Assembly: GCF_000002075.1 (NCBI RefSeq)
Contig: NW_004797818.1
Span: 268,198 to 332,197, forward strand
DNA from: Aplysia californica
Lineage: Eukaryota > Mollusca > Gastropoda > Aplysiida > Aplysiidae
Length of the DNA stretch: 64,000 nucleotides
Direction of reading: 5' to 3'
Shown piece after piece: positions 24,839-36,417 of the stretch (position 1 is its first letter; each line of letters starts with the position of its first letter). The notes beneath the pieces are model-generated. The model was not told where the DNA came from. It made no database searches and saw only the letters and a program-made list of their open reading frames with translations. The position numbers and the translations under genes were made by a program.

Positions 24839-25594
24839 TCATCCAAGTACAGGTGTACAGCAGTTAGGTGATGCATTATTCAGTTTTAAATTTCATGAAA
24901 ATAGACCACATTCCTAATTTTTTTTTTTGGGGGGGTGGGTGTATTCTTCGTATCTCTTTGATCTTTCTTTTGCACTGGTCTATTGTCTCATTTGACACCA
25001 ATACATATATTACATTGTAACTGCAGGGTGCTTACTTGCCCCAGTTGTCAAGATGAAGAAAAAAAAATTGGCATATTAAAGTTCTTATTATAATTGTATT
25101 GATGTATGTCTCATTTTTTTAAGGCTCAATGTGATGAATTTACTTGTAGAAAAGTTGCATTTTCTGCTGGTGAGCAAAGAGTTTTTATAAGCCCCCCTCA
25201 CCCGGAAAGACTAACAAACTAAAAGTTGAACTATTAAATCCAATTATGTTTTCCAGCAACGAATGTTGGGACAATTTAACGTGGCATGACTAACATGTGG
25301 CCAAGTATCTAAACATATCATACACTGACACATAATCTATATTGGCAAGGCCTTGGCACATTCCTATGAACAGACCATCACATGTATTTTATACATGCTG
25401 ATTCCCCTAGCATTCAAAGGACTTTGAGCTCAGATGGTGAAAATCATACTCGCTTGCAATGCCAGCCACAATGCTTTGAATCCCACCATGCTGTTCTTGC
25501 ACTTTGGTTTTGAATTTTCATGGGTCCCAACCATTTAAAATAGATGCAAAATTGAGGTCCAACTACTTAACCCTTTCCGTAACGTCATGTTTTA

Positions 25595-26417
25595 CAGTGG
25601 AACTCGGATTTAACGAGCTCGGATTCAACGAGATGAGATAGATTCCCTGTTTTTTTCCTTCTTTAAAATCAATAAAAGTAACCCGCATTCAACGAGCACT
25701 TAAATCAGCGAGCTTGGATTCAACGAGGTCGCTTCCAGGGTGAACAGCCCCCGCAGACATGGCGTCGCTCATTTTTCTCCCAGAACAAACTTTATCTATT
25801 CCCAGAAACCATCCATTGCACCTGCATCATGAACCATTATTCACGTAGCCGATTGCATGCGACCAATCAGCGGCCTTTTTAAATACCTACACGTGTGTTG
25901 TTGGCAAGTGTACGTGTCTACTCTGGCGTGTGTCGGGGTCGGATGGGCGGCCTGCACACGTGTGGCTGTGTGTGCGTGTCGGGGAGGGGGAGGGGGGCAC
26001 TAGCGGTCCGGGCGTTGAACGTCGCATATATACAAACGCGTCAGTCTTTTTTTCCCTCGGCAACTGATCATTATTACAATAATAAGCTAGTTTTGACGTA
26101 GATCTACATGTATAATGAATTGTGCGCTGGTCTATGGAATCAAAAGTTGCCGTATGCTCGGCTCTACACAGCAACACAACTTTTTCTTGGTAAACAATCG
26201 AGATGACACAGGCTTGTGTATTTGAACGAATCGGTCTTTTTTTACACAGCTCATAATATGCAGGCATTTCAGGCACTACTTGTGACTTCTCTTTATACAT
26301 AACTTGCTCAGTGCCTGTAATTATCTACACAAAACCTCGTGTTTGCTATAACGAACACTCGGATTCAACGAGATTTTAGGTCAGGCCCAACGACCTCGTT
26401 GAATCCGAGTTCCACTG
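25595..26417. mobile_element. Tigger/pogo-like non-autonomous DNA transposon
   Basis: Left CAGTGGAACTCGGATTTAAC and right GTTGAATCCGAGTTCCACTG are inverted copies with one mismatch, flanked by TA on both sides. CTCGGATTCAACGAG is repeated inside both ends. No transposase was recognised in its 823 bp; the interior is GC-rich. Confidence 0.85.
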
Positions 26418-26482
26418 TACTATCGTATCCATACGACGTGGGGAACTATGTGTCACCACTTTCCAAAAAGGAAATTTACTCA

Positions 26483-27177
26483 TTAACCCTTAAAACCCTG
26501 AATTCTTTTTTTTCACACCTCCCTAGAATCCTGAATTAAAATTGAGATACTAGAAAAAATTAGGTTGGTTCATTATTGTGTCTTTAATTGTTAGATTTTA
26601 CTGAAGTTTGAAAATGTTATTTTTGTATGAATGCACAGTCTGAACAAAAGGGGAAAAGGTTAAAACACTGGTTTTTAGGACCAACTCTATGATTTAAGTC
26701 TTGTGTGTGATCTCCGACTCCACTTCAGTCAAAGTATCATTAGACCCAGCCGTAGATCTAGCCTCTGGTAGCTTTAATGGTGATCCCCTGCCAATTCCAC
26801 TATCGTCAAGATCACCATCGATGTTATGCGGAACATTGCAATCGTTTTCAACTGTCATATTTATCGATATATCCGACTGGGAGATCATTTTTGGGGTCTG
26901 GTTAGGATTTTAAAAAATGTCAAAAATGTTGTGGCCTGAAGGGCCTGGGAGCGAAAAGTGACTAATTTTTCTTAAACACTCGCAAATTTCCCAAACTTTC
27001 GGTGTTGAACTGCTCTCATGACATTATCTGTACTTTCTGCTCGTGACAGAGTCATCTGGAGTTACATCCCCTGTTTCTAGCACTGGGAATTAAACGATAA
27101 AGTCGACCAGCGGTTACCAGCGGTACAGAAAAATACGGCGTCAGCGGTTACCAGCGGTATAGGGTTTTAAGGGTTAA
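26483..27177. mobile_element. Inner TTAA-flanked piggyBac-like element
   Basis: TTAA at 26483-26486 and 27174-27177 encloses an exact 13-bp inverted repeat CCCTTAAAACCCT. It sits inside the outer element. A minus-strand frame (26888-26694) starts with Met and is acidic (DGDLDDSGIGRG), like the disordered N-terminus of piggyBac transposases; the catalytic part is absent. Confidence 0.8.
26694..26888 (-). pseudogene. Possible N-terminal transposase fragment
   Basis: This is an open frame of 64 codons with acidic and serine-rich sequence inside the inner TTAA element. It is too short and featureless for homology by eye; the call rests on position within a piggyBac-like element. Confidence 0.35.
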
Positions 27178-27398
27178 TCCAATACACTTTGCATAGCTAG
27201 CAGTCCGTCAAAATGATTTTTTGAGGAATGCTAAAAGTTTCAAAGAGATCTTCGCACTAGAAGTATTCTAAAATGTGAAGAATACAACCCCGGGCGTAGA
27301 AAATGACCCCATGGCGTACAGATAGGGTTAAACAGACTCACTACGTTTGCTTGTGTGAGTTAAGAGAAGCAAATCGACACAATAATGCGGGTTTTTTT

Positions 27399-27575
27399 TT
27401 TGTAGAGGTTTTACGGCGCTTGCAACTGCATAAGGTCATATAAGCGCCAGAAGATTAGAGGTGTTACAAGAGATTAACAAACATAAAAAAGAAGAAGGGT
27501 AGATAAGGACGATAGATGTTTCATAGAAAAGAAGAAGGTAACCACACTAGAGCACTCACCAACCACCCACCAATA
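27399..27575 (-). mobile_element. SINE family C, minus copy
   Basis: The reverse complement has TGGTGAGTGCTCTAGTGTGG, AACATCTATCGTCCTTATCT and tail B (GACCTTATGCAGTTGCAAGC). Confidence 0.88.
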
Positions 27576-27584
27576 ATGTGAAAT

Positions 27585-27655
27585 AAATTTAGTGCTGAGA
27601 AAAATGTAAGACAGACAGACAGACACAACAGTGGCGCCCTTCAACCCTCTACTCA
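27585..27655 (-). repeat. Repeat family E fragment
   Basis: TTTAGTGCTGAGAAAA, AAGACAGACAGACAGA and GGCGCCCTTCAACC recur in related form at 28391-28450, 41754-41884 and 50973-51065, with weaker matches near 39310, 40091 and 52480. Confidence 0.55.
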
Positions 27656-28057
27656 CACTGTGCTTGCGGGAGCATCAGACCCATAAATAACAATAATACT
27701 AGAGGCTGTCATGTGAGAAGTGGCAGGCAGACAAGACACACTTGTTAAAATTACATGATCCAAGGTCTTGAGCAATGTTTCAGCAGGAAAGAGAAGAGAA
27801 AAGTCAGCAGACAAGGCAACATCATCTATAGTCACAAGTTGTGGAATTATTTCACCTGCTGGTCACTGAATGCACAGCAGTATCTGTGACTCGCATACAA
27901 TAAATATATCTATCAAGGAATTTTCCAAATAAGGTGATCATGAGGGGGAAGTTCCAAAAGATACTTTATAAATTAGAAATAGAACTAAGATAGTAACTTG
28001 ACAGTATTCATATATGAGTAACGAGAGGAGACACTCCTCAGCACAATAAGCCATTTG

Positions 28058-28391
28058 AGGCATAGGTGGCCTACTGGTTAGGCTCTCAGACTCGCAACTG
28101 TAAGGTTTAGGGTTCAAATCCTGTTAGGGGCCCGATGTTGTGTCCTTGGGAAAGGCACTTTAATTTTCCTCACTTCACTCAGGTGGGAATGGGTACCCAG
28201 CTATAGATGGCGAAAGATCTTGTCAGTTTTTTAGTGTTTGAGGAGTGCGTGTAACTCACAGCTTGCACTGTATGCTTCCCAGGAAGCCCAGAATGTTTCT
28301 GAGTCTACTAAGTTCTGCTGGGGTGATAATAATAATAGTAGCAGAGAGCATCCTGCAGAATGTGGATATGCGCTATAAATTTATATTATTT
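28058..28391 (+). mobile_element. SINE family A copy
   Basis: Head GGTGGCCTACTGGTTAGGCT, B box GGGTTCAAATCCTG, core CCTTGGGAAAGGCACTTTAA and tail AGAGAGCATCCTGCAGAATG. It lies downstream of the MRPS26 stop. Confidence 0.9.
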
Positions 28392-28682
28392 AGTGCTGGA
28401 AAAGAGCAAGACAGATAGACAAAACAGAGATAGTAACAAAGTGAATCTCTCACTCAGACCAAGGGCTGTTATATATTCAAGACTTCCAGAATTTCAAGAG
28501 GGAACTCCCAAATAAATTTCTGTGATGGAGTACACTTTGCCCTTATAACAAAACATAAATAGACACAGAAACAAATTTCCATCACATTTATTTCAAACTA
28601 TCAACATCACTCTCATACATGTCAAACAACTGACACACATAGCATTTCAAAAAACAAAGAACGAAAATGTATGAAATAATCA

Positions 28683-29529
28683 TCAAGTGTTTGCTTTCTT
28701 CACAGTTTGTTGATCCCTTTTCTCCGAGACAGCGGGATTTTCCCCTGGCAAAATGTCCCCAGTCTTTGTGATCGCATAGTTGTAGTCACTTCTGCTGTCC
28801 AGCATTTTTTCAATCTCTTCCTCAAGGTTTTCAGTTGTAACAAAATTTACTGCAGAAGCCTGAGAAAACAATTTGAAAATGGAACAACATAAATAACACA
28901 CTAAGAGAATTGGAAGCACACATGAATTTCCTTCTTTTCTGTCTTGTTTGTTATATATAGGGTGGGTTTAAAGTCAAGTTTCTTAGAGAAAAAGGTGACT
29001 TTTGAATTTTATAATACTCAGTTCCATAAAACTGAGTCAGTAGAGTGGAGAGTCTTGAAAATTCCCTAAAAAAACTAAAATGTGGGAATGCTCTGTAGAG
29101 CCAAAATGATCACGTCACACCCATACATGTCTCATCATCACCAAATAGCCAACATATTTTACAATAGATCAAAATATGGTAGTAGATCAAAGTATGTTAG
29201 CTCTATTACTGACGCAGAAGTTCTAACAAAACATGTTTTGCAAATTTGTCAGAATATAAATAATAATAATAATAATAATGAAGATCATTTCTATAGCGCC
29301 CACTCCCGTGTTAACACAGCTCTAGGCGCTTTACATAAATGCATGTAAGAAAAATATTCATGCACGCGACACACACACACACTCACACACACACACACTC
29401 ATATACACACAAACACACACACATATACATATACACACACACAAACACACGCATACACACTCACGAATACATAACATGCACACATGTATGCCAAACACAC
29501 ACAAACACACATTCACACACACACACACA

Positions 29530-29562
<33 letters not shown>

Positions 29563-32500
29563 CTACTTGCTTATCACACGCTCACGATTACACATCGTCA
29601 CGAAATGAGAATAAAATAATATATACACTGCAATTCACAAAATACATAAATGGATACATAGACATTTACATAACATTGTACTGAACATGAATCTACTGAC
29701 TTAAAAAGGATGTCATTAAATGTGTCTTTAAAGATTTTTAAAATTTAGACTCAGATGTTGTATGTCTCAAGGGTTGGGGAAGTAGAAATATATATATATA
29801 TATGCTGATTCCCTTTCTTCATGGCAAGAAAAGGTTGAGCACCAAAAATTGCAGTGCTCCTGTCCTCTAGGCATTGTTAAAGCTGTTTCAATACAGTACC
29901 TAACATTAGAAATCAGTACAAAATTCACCCTTTATGTCCATTCCACAGTCTACATGTGTCATTCTCACAAACTTATATATATATTCCCATTGCTATCCAC
30001 TAAAACCATAGACATTTCTTCCAGCCAAAGTGTGTGAATTAGGAAAAAAATCTTCATTACTGGTACAAAAGAACTTTGTTCAAAATTGATCAAACTTTTG
30101 ACAGCAACACTCCACAGATGTACAGTATGAAGACTTGGTGGAAAGACAGTGTTATTCTCTTTATTGAGATGTAGGGACCTACAGATCCAACGAATGTTTG
30201 TGGACATCGTTTAGCAAACAGTTAAGTTTAATCAAGATGGAACTAAAAACTTTGAGATTAAAAACAAAAAATTTTGAGATTAAAAACCAAAAAAAACATA
30301 ACAGCACACGCACCAATACAAAACAAAAAATCTCATAACGGCAGTGTGGGTGAACAAACTTCTTTTCTAAAGCCAGTCTTTTATCCAACGAAGCCCTTTT
30401 TTAAACTTGAAAATCGAGGACGAAATGTAACATAACTGGTCTAGCTGTATTCGTTGATATGTAGGCGATTACACAACGATAAATTGTAACAAAGAAATAT
30501 AGTAAAATGCTAGTCGCTGTTCCCTGGTAAAATGACATCAGCAATCGCTGTTCCCCTGCACAGCCAAAAAAAAAAGTAAAAATCAAGAAAAAAAAAAGAA
30601 AGAAAAAAATTCAAAGACTCAAAGAGTACAAACATACCTTATTTTGCTGTAAGATTTTCTCCGCCTCAAGGCTTCTCTGCAGTCTGGCCTCAGCTTTTTG
30701 CTGCATCACATGTTGGAGACGTTCTTCTTCCTGTCTTTCTTCTTCAGATTGTCTTTGTTCCCTGTCACGTCACAAATTGAAAAAGCAGAGCAGTCAAAAA
30801 ACTTGCCAGACAGTAGAATGTGATAATGACCCAAGGCAAATATCTACAGCAGAATCTTCAGGAAACCATTTTCCCTACAGAGCAGCTTTTATAAGACAAA
30901 CTGCCAGAGTGCAATCCAATTTGTATATTCCGTCTTTTAAATTTTCTTTGCATAAATACAAGATGTAATTGTAATCGTACAAATGCACTTTCTATCTTTC
31001 AATTCAAAATCAAAAGAAAAACTGACGAGCTTAATTAGAGTGCCACTAGTAGAATGCTACTATGAGAAAGAAAACAATGATGTGACAATGTCATTGTGTG
31101 CATGATAGAAGAAATAAGGTAGTAAAAAGAGTTGACAAAACAGCTCAAGTCAGTTGTTAAGTGTTTGTTGAACAGCTGCATTTTCCAAAACATTCAACAT
31201 CACTCAAAGGAGAAAAAAATGAAGACAGCTGAAAACAGACTTAGATTCACAACTTCAAATGAGGCTTTTATCTCTTAACTCACTGGCGACTCTGCCTTTT
31301 TCCAGTTTACACGCACTGGAGACTGGCATTTTGGGGGTATTTCAATATTTCAAACAACACCCTTCCCAAAGACATACAACCCCCATTTTTACACACATAA
31401 CAGATCTAAACATGCCTAATAGTACAATATCTTTTATAGCATTTTTAGAAATGATTTTTTGAAGATGTGCTAAAATTTGCTGCTTGCCAAATTTTTTGAT
31501 GTAATGTCTTGAGTAAAAAACAACAAACCCAACAAAACACCCCAAAAAATCAACCTTGTGTGTCTTTTGTTGTGTTTTGGGTTTCAAAATGAATAAAAAG
31601 TTCAAACTCATGAATAGGAAGGTAATCGATATTGGTAATCCTCATGTATTAGCTGTGCAATCCACTTCAGTGTGAAAAAAACCCAGGGTTCCAGACAAAG
31701 CGGAATATTGCATTAGAAAGCCTTGTCTAGATCTAGAACATTCTCCATCAGAATCAGTGCTTTGATGCTCCCTTACATTGAAATCAGGATCCCCATGGTC
31801 TGAAATATCATAATCAGAATTTTCTGAACTGTCAAAGTCGTCAAGCACTTGAAAAATGTTTGCTTTTCATGCTGCCAAGTTGGTGGTTGGCAGATGCTCT
31901 GGTGGGGTTTGCTCCTTCTTTCCTATCAAACATCTCTCGTCCTGATCTTTTTTTTAGTGTTTGTTACTCTCTTGTAACACCTAATCTTCGGCATTTATAT
32001 GACCTTATTGTTTTGCAAGTGCTGCAAAACTCTTACTTAAACTAAACGTGCTGCCATTGTACTGACAAACATGCGACAACAAAGGTCAGCTGCACAGAAA
32101 GAGACGTTTGCGAGCATACTTTACTGAGGAAATAATGGGAAACTTATGCTCGCAGGGAGTGAGTGAACTACCTCTCGGGAAAATATTGGTGCTCGCAAAT
32201 GCAGCGCGAAACGTTTCTAGTGAGTTAAAACTATCCACATGGTTGAATTTACGCCATTCTAAGAGAGTGTAAAAATTATACAACTTGCTTACAGCAAACT
32301 TTTTATGAAATTACCTTGATGTAGCCAGCATCTGATTCCACTTCTTGACTTCCTCCTCCATCCATGCAAATTCTGCAGCTTCATCCAACTCTTGCTTTTC
32401 TTTGGTTGTTACAGTCTTTTTAGACAGTTCTTGACGTAAATAATGTCTGGAGGAACAAAACAATTTTTTTACCACTAGATCTACAGAAAGAATGCATAGG

Positions 32501-33392
32501 ACCACAACGAAGGACAAAATAATGAGGACCAAAGACATTAAAAGTGGTTGTGCGACAAGAACCTAAAAAAACTCTTCCAATGAAACTTACATTTTTTAAC
32601 ATAGTTAACTTTGTTAAGCAGGAAGCCATTTAACACGAAGTTCAGCAAACATGAAATGATTAAAAATCCCTGTTTTATTCCCTCTTTATTCTACTGGAAG
32701 ACGATTTGAAAAAATAGATGCATGTCTGAAATACGTCATTTTAATAAATTATTTCATTATTTGGGCCAATCACAGAGATGTGCTAGGTGCTCGCTGCAGC
32801 TTCATGTAAAAAATACAGCAGTTTGACCTACAAAGCAGTGAATCTGTGTGCCGGAGCTGGAGTGAAAGTAGAAATTTACCCCAGTAACATCCACATGATT
32901 TAAAACGGGCGTCTGATTCTACAGTGTCATGACACATACAAGGCCTGAGTTTAGCGTATAATAGGTCTACATAATAAAGAATGAACACTACTAGATCCAG
33001 CCCACCCCCTTTTGCGGCAGTAGATCTAACTTCGTCACAGTGCAGCCCGCCGTGAAACTGTCATAAATTAGTTTTGTTTACATTTTTTGGTCTAAACATA
33101 TAAAATTATAAACAGTAACAGGAGACACGTCAATCACTGCACTAACGTAAGAATGCAAGTCTAACCTGATGCCTCTTACGGTGGCCCGGTAGTGCTTGTA
33201 TCTACTCTCCAGTTCTTCATGCTCTTCAGGGTCGATAGGAGTTGGTTTTCGTACATAAAACTCCTTGGACGCAGCAATAGGAAGCCAGCGAGGTTTACGA
33301 TAGCGAACAGACTGTACAGTAGGCACATTAATTCTCGATAAACAGCTGCTCCTAAATGAAAGGCCAACTATGGCTCGTACACTGGACGCCAT
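28683..33392 (-). CDS. MRPS26: Mitochondrial small-subunit ribosomal protein mS26, complete
   Basis: mS26 is a structural protein of the mitochondrial 28S ribosomal subunit. Minus-strand exons: 33392-33166, 32446-32315, 30761-30638 and 28859-28683. All are GT-AG and phase-consistent, giving 219 aa (human 205). The first 25 residues are rich in Ser, Arg and hydrophobics with no acid, fitting a mitochondrial presequence. [13 protein letters not shown] (about 64-76) matches human RYQHYRQTVRALR. A long Glu/Gln/Arg-rich helix follows (about 100-161, likely coiled coil). [10 protein letters not shown] near the C-terminus matches human SRKNYNWAIT, the clearest family signature. It converges with SEPSECS and diverges from MTHFS. 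Confidence 0.94.
29255..29336 (-). repeat. SINE A / LINE 3' tail fragment
   Basis: (AAT)n followed by TATAGCGCCCACTCCCGTGT and TCTAGGCGCTTTACAT is the reverse complement of the family A tail type. It lies in MRPS26 territory upstream of the last exon. Confidence 0.7.
29366..29565 (+). repeat. Degenerate (CA)n array
   Basis: CA repeats are interrupted by AT and CG units. It is the source of HTHTHT and VCVCVC frames and not coding. Confidence 0.92.
31642..31848 (-). pseudogene. Acidic N-terminal transposase-like fragment
   Basis: This is an open frame of 68 codons beginning [20 protein letters not shown]. Asp/Ser-rich starts of this kind are usual for piggyBac transposases. The DDD catalytic core is not present in the element. 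Confidence 0.5.
31868..32046 (+). mobile_element. SINE family C inside the TTAA element
   Basis: GGTTTGCTCCTTCTTTCCTA, TACTCTCTTGTAACACCTAA and tail B TTATTGTTTTGCAAGTGCTG. It is younger than the host element by nesting. Confidence 0.88.
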
Positions 33393-34348
33393 AATCGAAG
33401 ACTTTAAAGAAATAGACTCTAGATTCTAAGTTCTGTAAGGAGCCGTTCTGTAAATGGTTCACTGTTCACAGCGGTCAGGGGACGGCTCAGACGCCATGAT
33501 TTATAAGGTCACGATACAAACGCACTGCAGCACTTTTATTTCCGGTTCACTCCTCGTGCTCATTTTACAACTGCTATAACTGCTTCAAACTTCAAACTTT
33601 CCAGCCACCAACCAGCATTACCAGTAGAGCCAGTCAGCTGTTCATTTTCTCCCTCTCACACACAGTCTCACTCTCTTCAGTCAGCTGGCCTCTGGCTCTC
33701 AGTCACGCTCTGGCTCTGGCAAGTTGCAACAACCAACTCGCCCGACCCTAGACTCCTAGACTCAAGGTCTCGCTTTTACTTTTTATCTCTTTGCTACCCT
33801 GTCAAAAAATGATGGTTGTGTATGAAATAGGCATACCGGTATTCAAAAGAAAGTTCTGTCGTGAGCTTGCTGTTTTTGATTGGGCACTTACATATGTAGA
33901 TATTCTAATATTGTTACTGAACTTAACTTACTGTCTCTTCTTTTGCCAGCACTCTCTCACTCTGCCACCACTACTACCACTACTACTACAACAAAAAACT
34001 ACTACTACAACAAAAAACTACTACTACAACAAAAAACTACTACTACAGCCACTACTCACACCACCACCACTACAACTGCACTTTTATGAACCTACTACAT
34101 GTACTACTATTATTAGGCCTTTTGAATTATTCTAATTTTAATGCTTATAATTACATCACCTCAGCTACCACCCGTTGCCAATTTGTGGGCCTGTAGTCTG
34201 TAGCAGATGTACTTCCCACAAAGCCAAAGCATACAATTTTATCCAGACATTCCATTTTTATTACTCTTATAACTTATGGTTTAACTAGCTCTCCTCACCT
34301 TTACTTTCTATTGCTTTGTCATTTTTAGGGAGAACCGTGAAAAGAAGC
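33393..34348. promoter_or_regulatory. MRPS26-MTHFS divergent intergenic region
   Basis: The two start codons are 956 bp apart and point outward. An acceptor-like TTTTTAG at 34322-34328 suggests an MTHFS leader exon inside this stretch, so the real promoters may be only a few hundred bases apart. No TATA box is clear. Promoter role is inferred from position. Confidence 0.4.
33954..34078 (+). repeat. ACT/CAAAAAACTACTACTA simple repeat
   Basis: (ACT)n units plus three to four copies of an ACTACTACAACAAAAA block. Confidence 0.9.
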
Positions 34349-36417
34349 ATGTCTCAGACCATTCAGCAAACCAAAGCTGTCCTGCGAAAGGAAATGAAAC
34401 AGAGACTTGCTCGCCTGACAGACCATGAGAAAAGTGTGCAGTCATTGATCATCTTACGAAAGGCAAGCCATACGCAGTATAGCTTTAACTTTATCATGTT
34501 GTGGTTGTTTTTAAAAAAAATAATCTTCTGAAATTTTATGCTATCTGTTTTGTAGCTTCTCATTCTGTTATTGAATAGCACAGAATTTGATATTCCTGTT
34601 TATTGAAAATTGGAAAGGGGAACCTTGGGGACAGTAATGACTGAACTTGGATAAGATGAAGGTTTTCTAGGGGAAAAACCCTCACTTATTATTCTGTTTT
34701 AGTGTTCTGTCTAAAACTTAAAAACAATTCTGGAAATCCATCATTAAATGGGCTTGTATTTCATTGTCCAATAAAAATCACTACATGCCTACACTCAAAC
34801 ACATTTGAATTAGACTCTTGTCACCCAGGGTCAGTTATAATAATAGGGGTTTGGTGAATTATGGAAACATTTATATATATGTTGACACTTTTGAGTTATA
34901 AAACACAACAAGAGTGCCAGTGTGTAACTGTAAGAGTAACAAACATTTTTTATTGTTACATGTATCTTTCTTCATACATATGTATTTTCATTTGTATGTG
35001 TGTTCTCTTCATAATGCCAACTGTTTCCTTCAGGTCTTGTCATCAGAAGTCTATGCACAGAGTAAACGTATATCGATTTATCTTCCAATGAAAGAAGAGG
35101 TCTGCACTTTGAATATTTTGAAGTCCATGTTCAGAGATGGTAAAGAATGTTTCATCCCTAATTACAAAGGAGCAGAAATGATAATGGTACCGTTGAAATC
35201 ATGGGATGCCTATGAGAGATTGCCAGTAACGAAATGGGGAATCAAGCAGTCTGAAGAATTTGATGCATCGCAGGATGCAAATATGTCAGGTGTGTATGAT
35301 TCAACTTTTACTTTTTATGCAAAACCTGTAGGTTTTTTAATGATCTCTTTGATCACAAATGTACATTTTTTACTTGACTTAATAAGTGGTCTGTTTTGAA
35401 ACATAGCCTTCCTGCTGTTTAGTTTAAGTCTTACAGTAAAGACTCAATAACTTTTTCGTACATTCTGTAATTTTGAGGTTGACTAGTCTATAAATTTTAC
35501 ATTCATTACTGCTGTGATACCTTGTTCCAATGCCATCTTTAAGTCTGTAACATGTAATGTAGCAAAGAAAGTAGGTCAGATTCTTGGGGATTAGCATCCT
35601 AAATAACACAGAGTACTGGGTATTTCTAAAGCTCACTACTCCAATTTTAACATTTTTTTGTCAGTTTATCTTCTAGCAAGTCAATATTCAACCTTTTAAT
35701 TTTATAGTTCTGTATTTGGTTACTACTGATGCAACAACTTATTAAATAATGTTTTGGCGTTATTTCAGAAAAAGAGGGCCTAATAGTCCCTTGCATTTTA
35801 CATAGGCTACTGGTTTTTAATATAATATGCATTTTTTTTGTTTGAGGCTGAGGATATCACAGCATTATTGTGTACAATAAGTTTGAATAAAAGTATTTCA
35901 TAAAGAGTGTTTCGTGAGAAAAGTTTTAGTTTTAGTTTACTGGGCCGGTGACTTGAATCTTTTACTTTTATTACACAACTGTCATCTTTGCAGAGTGGGG
36001 TTTTTTTTGTTGGTTGAATAAATTCTGCTTAGAATCTTATAGTGCATGATAAAGGGGAATAAACATACGGTGATATCTTTGGCTGTGGAAATTTTGATAT
36101 TTTCAAATGAAATCTGCTCATCTTTATATGCCATGTGAATGAAAAATGTTTTTCCTTGATTGCTTTCTTCGACAGGTGGGCTGGATTTGATTTTCATGCC
36201 TGGCTTAGCATTCACAACACAAGGAGCTCGTCTTGGCCGAGGGAAAGGGTACTACGACCAATACCTCAACAAGTGTGATCAATCAGGGTGTCTTCCAAAA
36301 ACTGTGGCGTTGTTGTTTCATGAGCAGCTTACAGAGAATGTTCCAGTTCTTGAACATGACAAACTTGTTGATTCTTTGATTTTCCCTACCCAAGAGGAGA
36401 TAGAATTAGAAAGATGA
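34349..36417 (+). CDS. MTHFS: 5-formyltetrahydrofolate cyclo-ligase, complete
   Basis: MTHFS makes 5,10-methenyl-THF from 5-formyl-THF using ATP, a cytosolic step of one-carbon metabolism. Exons: 34349-34462, 35034-35289 and 36176-36417. The product is 203 aa, the same length as human. Seen motifs: SKRISIYLPM (human SKRISIFLSM), GGLDLIFMPGLAF and LGRGKGYYD at residues 143-151, the family nucleotide/substrate loop. Intron 1 begins GCAAGC, not GT; exon 1 ending at AAAG is the only reading that keeps the gap-free alignment (LRKVLSSEVYAQSKR) with human, so a GC-AG intron is the best call. Intron 2 is GT-AG. The ATG gives MSQTIQQTK; a TTTTTAG acceptor 20 nt upstream suggests a leader exon. The gene diverges from MRPS26 and converges on TAPT1. 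Confidence 0.96.

Larger units (their letters stand above)
20284..25566. other. Convergent SEPSECS-MRPS26 intergenic region (left part)
   Basis: It should begin with the SEPSECS 3' untranslated region; no poly(A) site can be fixed by eye. Apart from the SINE A copy, the 22770 repeat, a SINE C copy and a B-box remnant, no coding sequence was recognised. Confidence 0.5.
25567..27331. mobile_element. Outer TTAA-flanked (piggyBac-like) element carrying two insertions
   Basis: Left TTAA at 25567-25570 is followed by CCCTTTCCGTAACGTCATG. Right TTAA at 27328-27331 is preceded by CATGGCGTACAGATAGGG, its near inverted copy. TTAA duplication with CCCT ends is typical of piggyBac. Without the Tigger-like and inner TTAA elements only about 240 bp remain, so this is a MITE. 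Confidence 0.75.
31275..32228. mobile_element. TTAA-flanked piggyBac-like element with a SINE inside
   Basis: TTAA at 31275-31278 then CTCACTGG; CTAGTGAG then TTAA at 32225-32228. The ends are inverted with one mismatch. A minus-strand acidic frame (31848-31642) and a SINE C copy (31868-32046) lie inside. It is in MRPS26 intron 2 and its right end lies about 87 bp from exon 2. Confidence 0.72.

Noticed and set aside
29339-29684. His/Thr and Val/Cys repeat frames
   Set aside because: They come from the degenerate (CA)n array.
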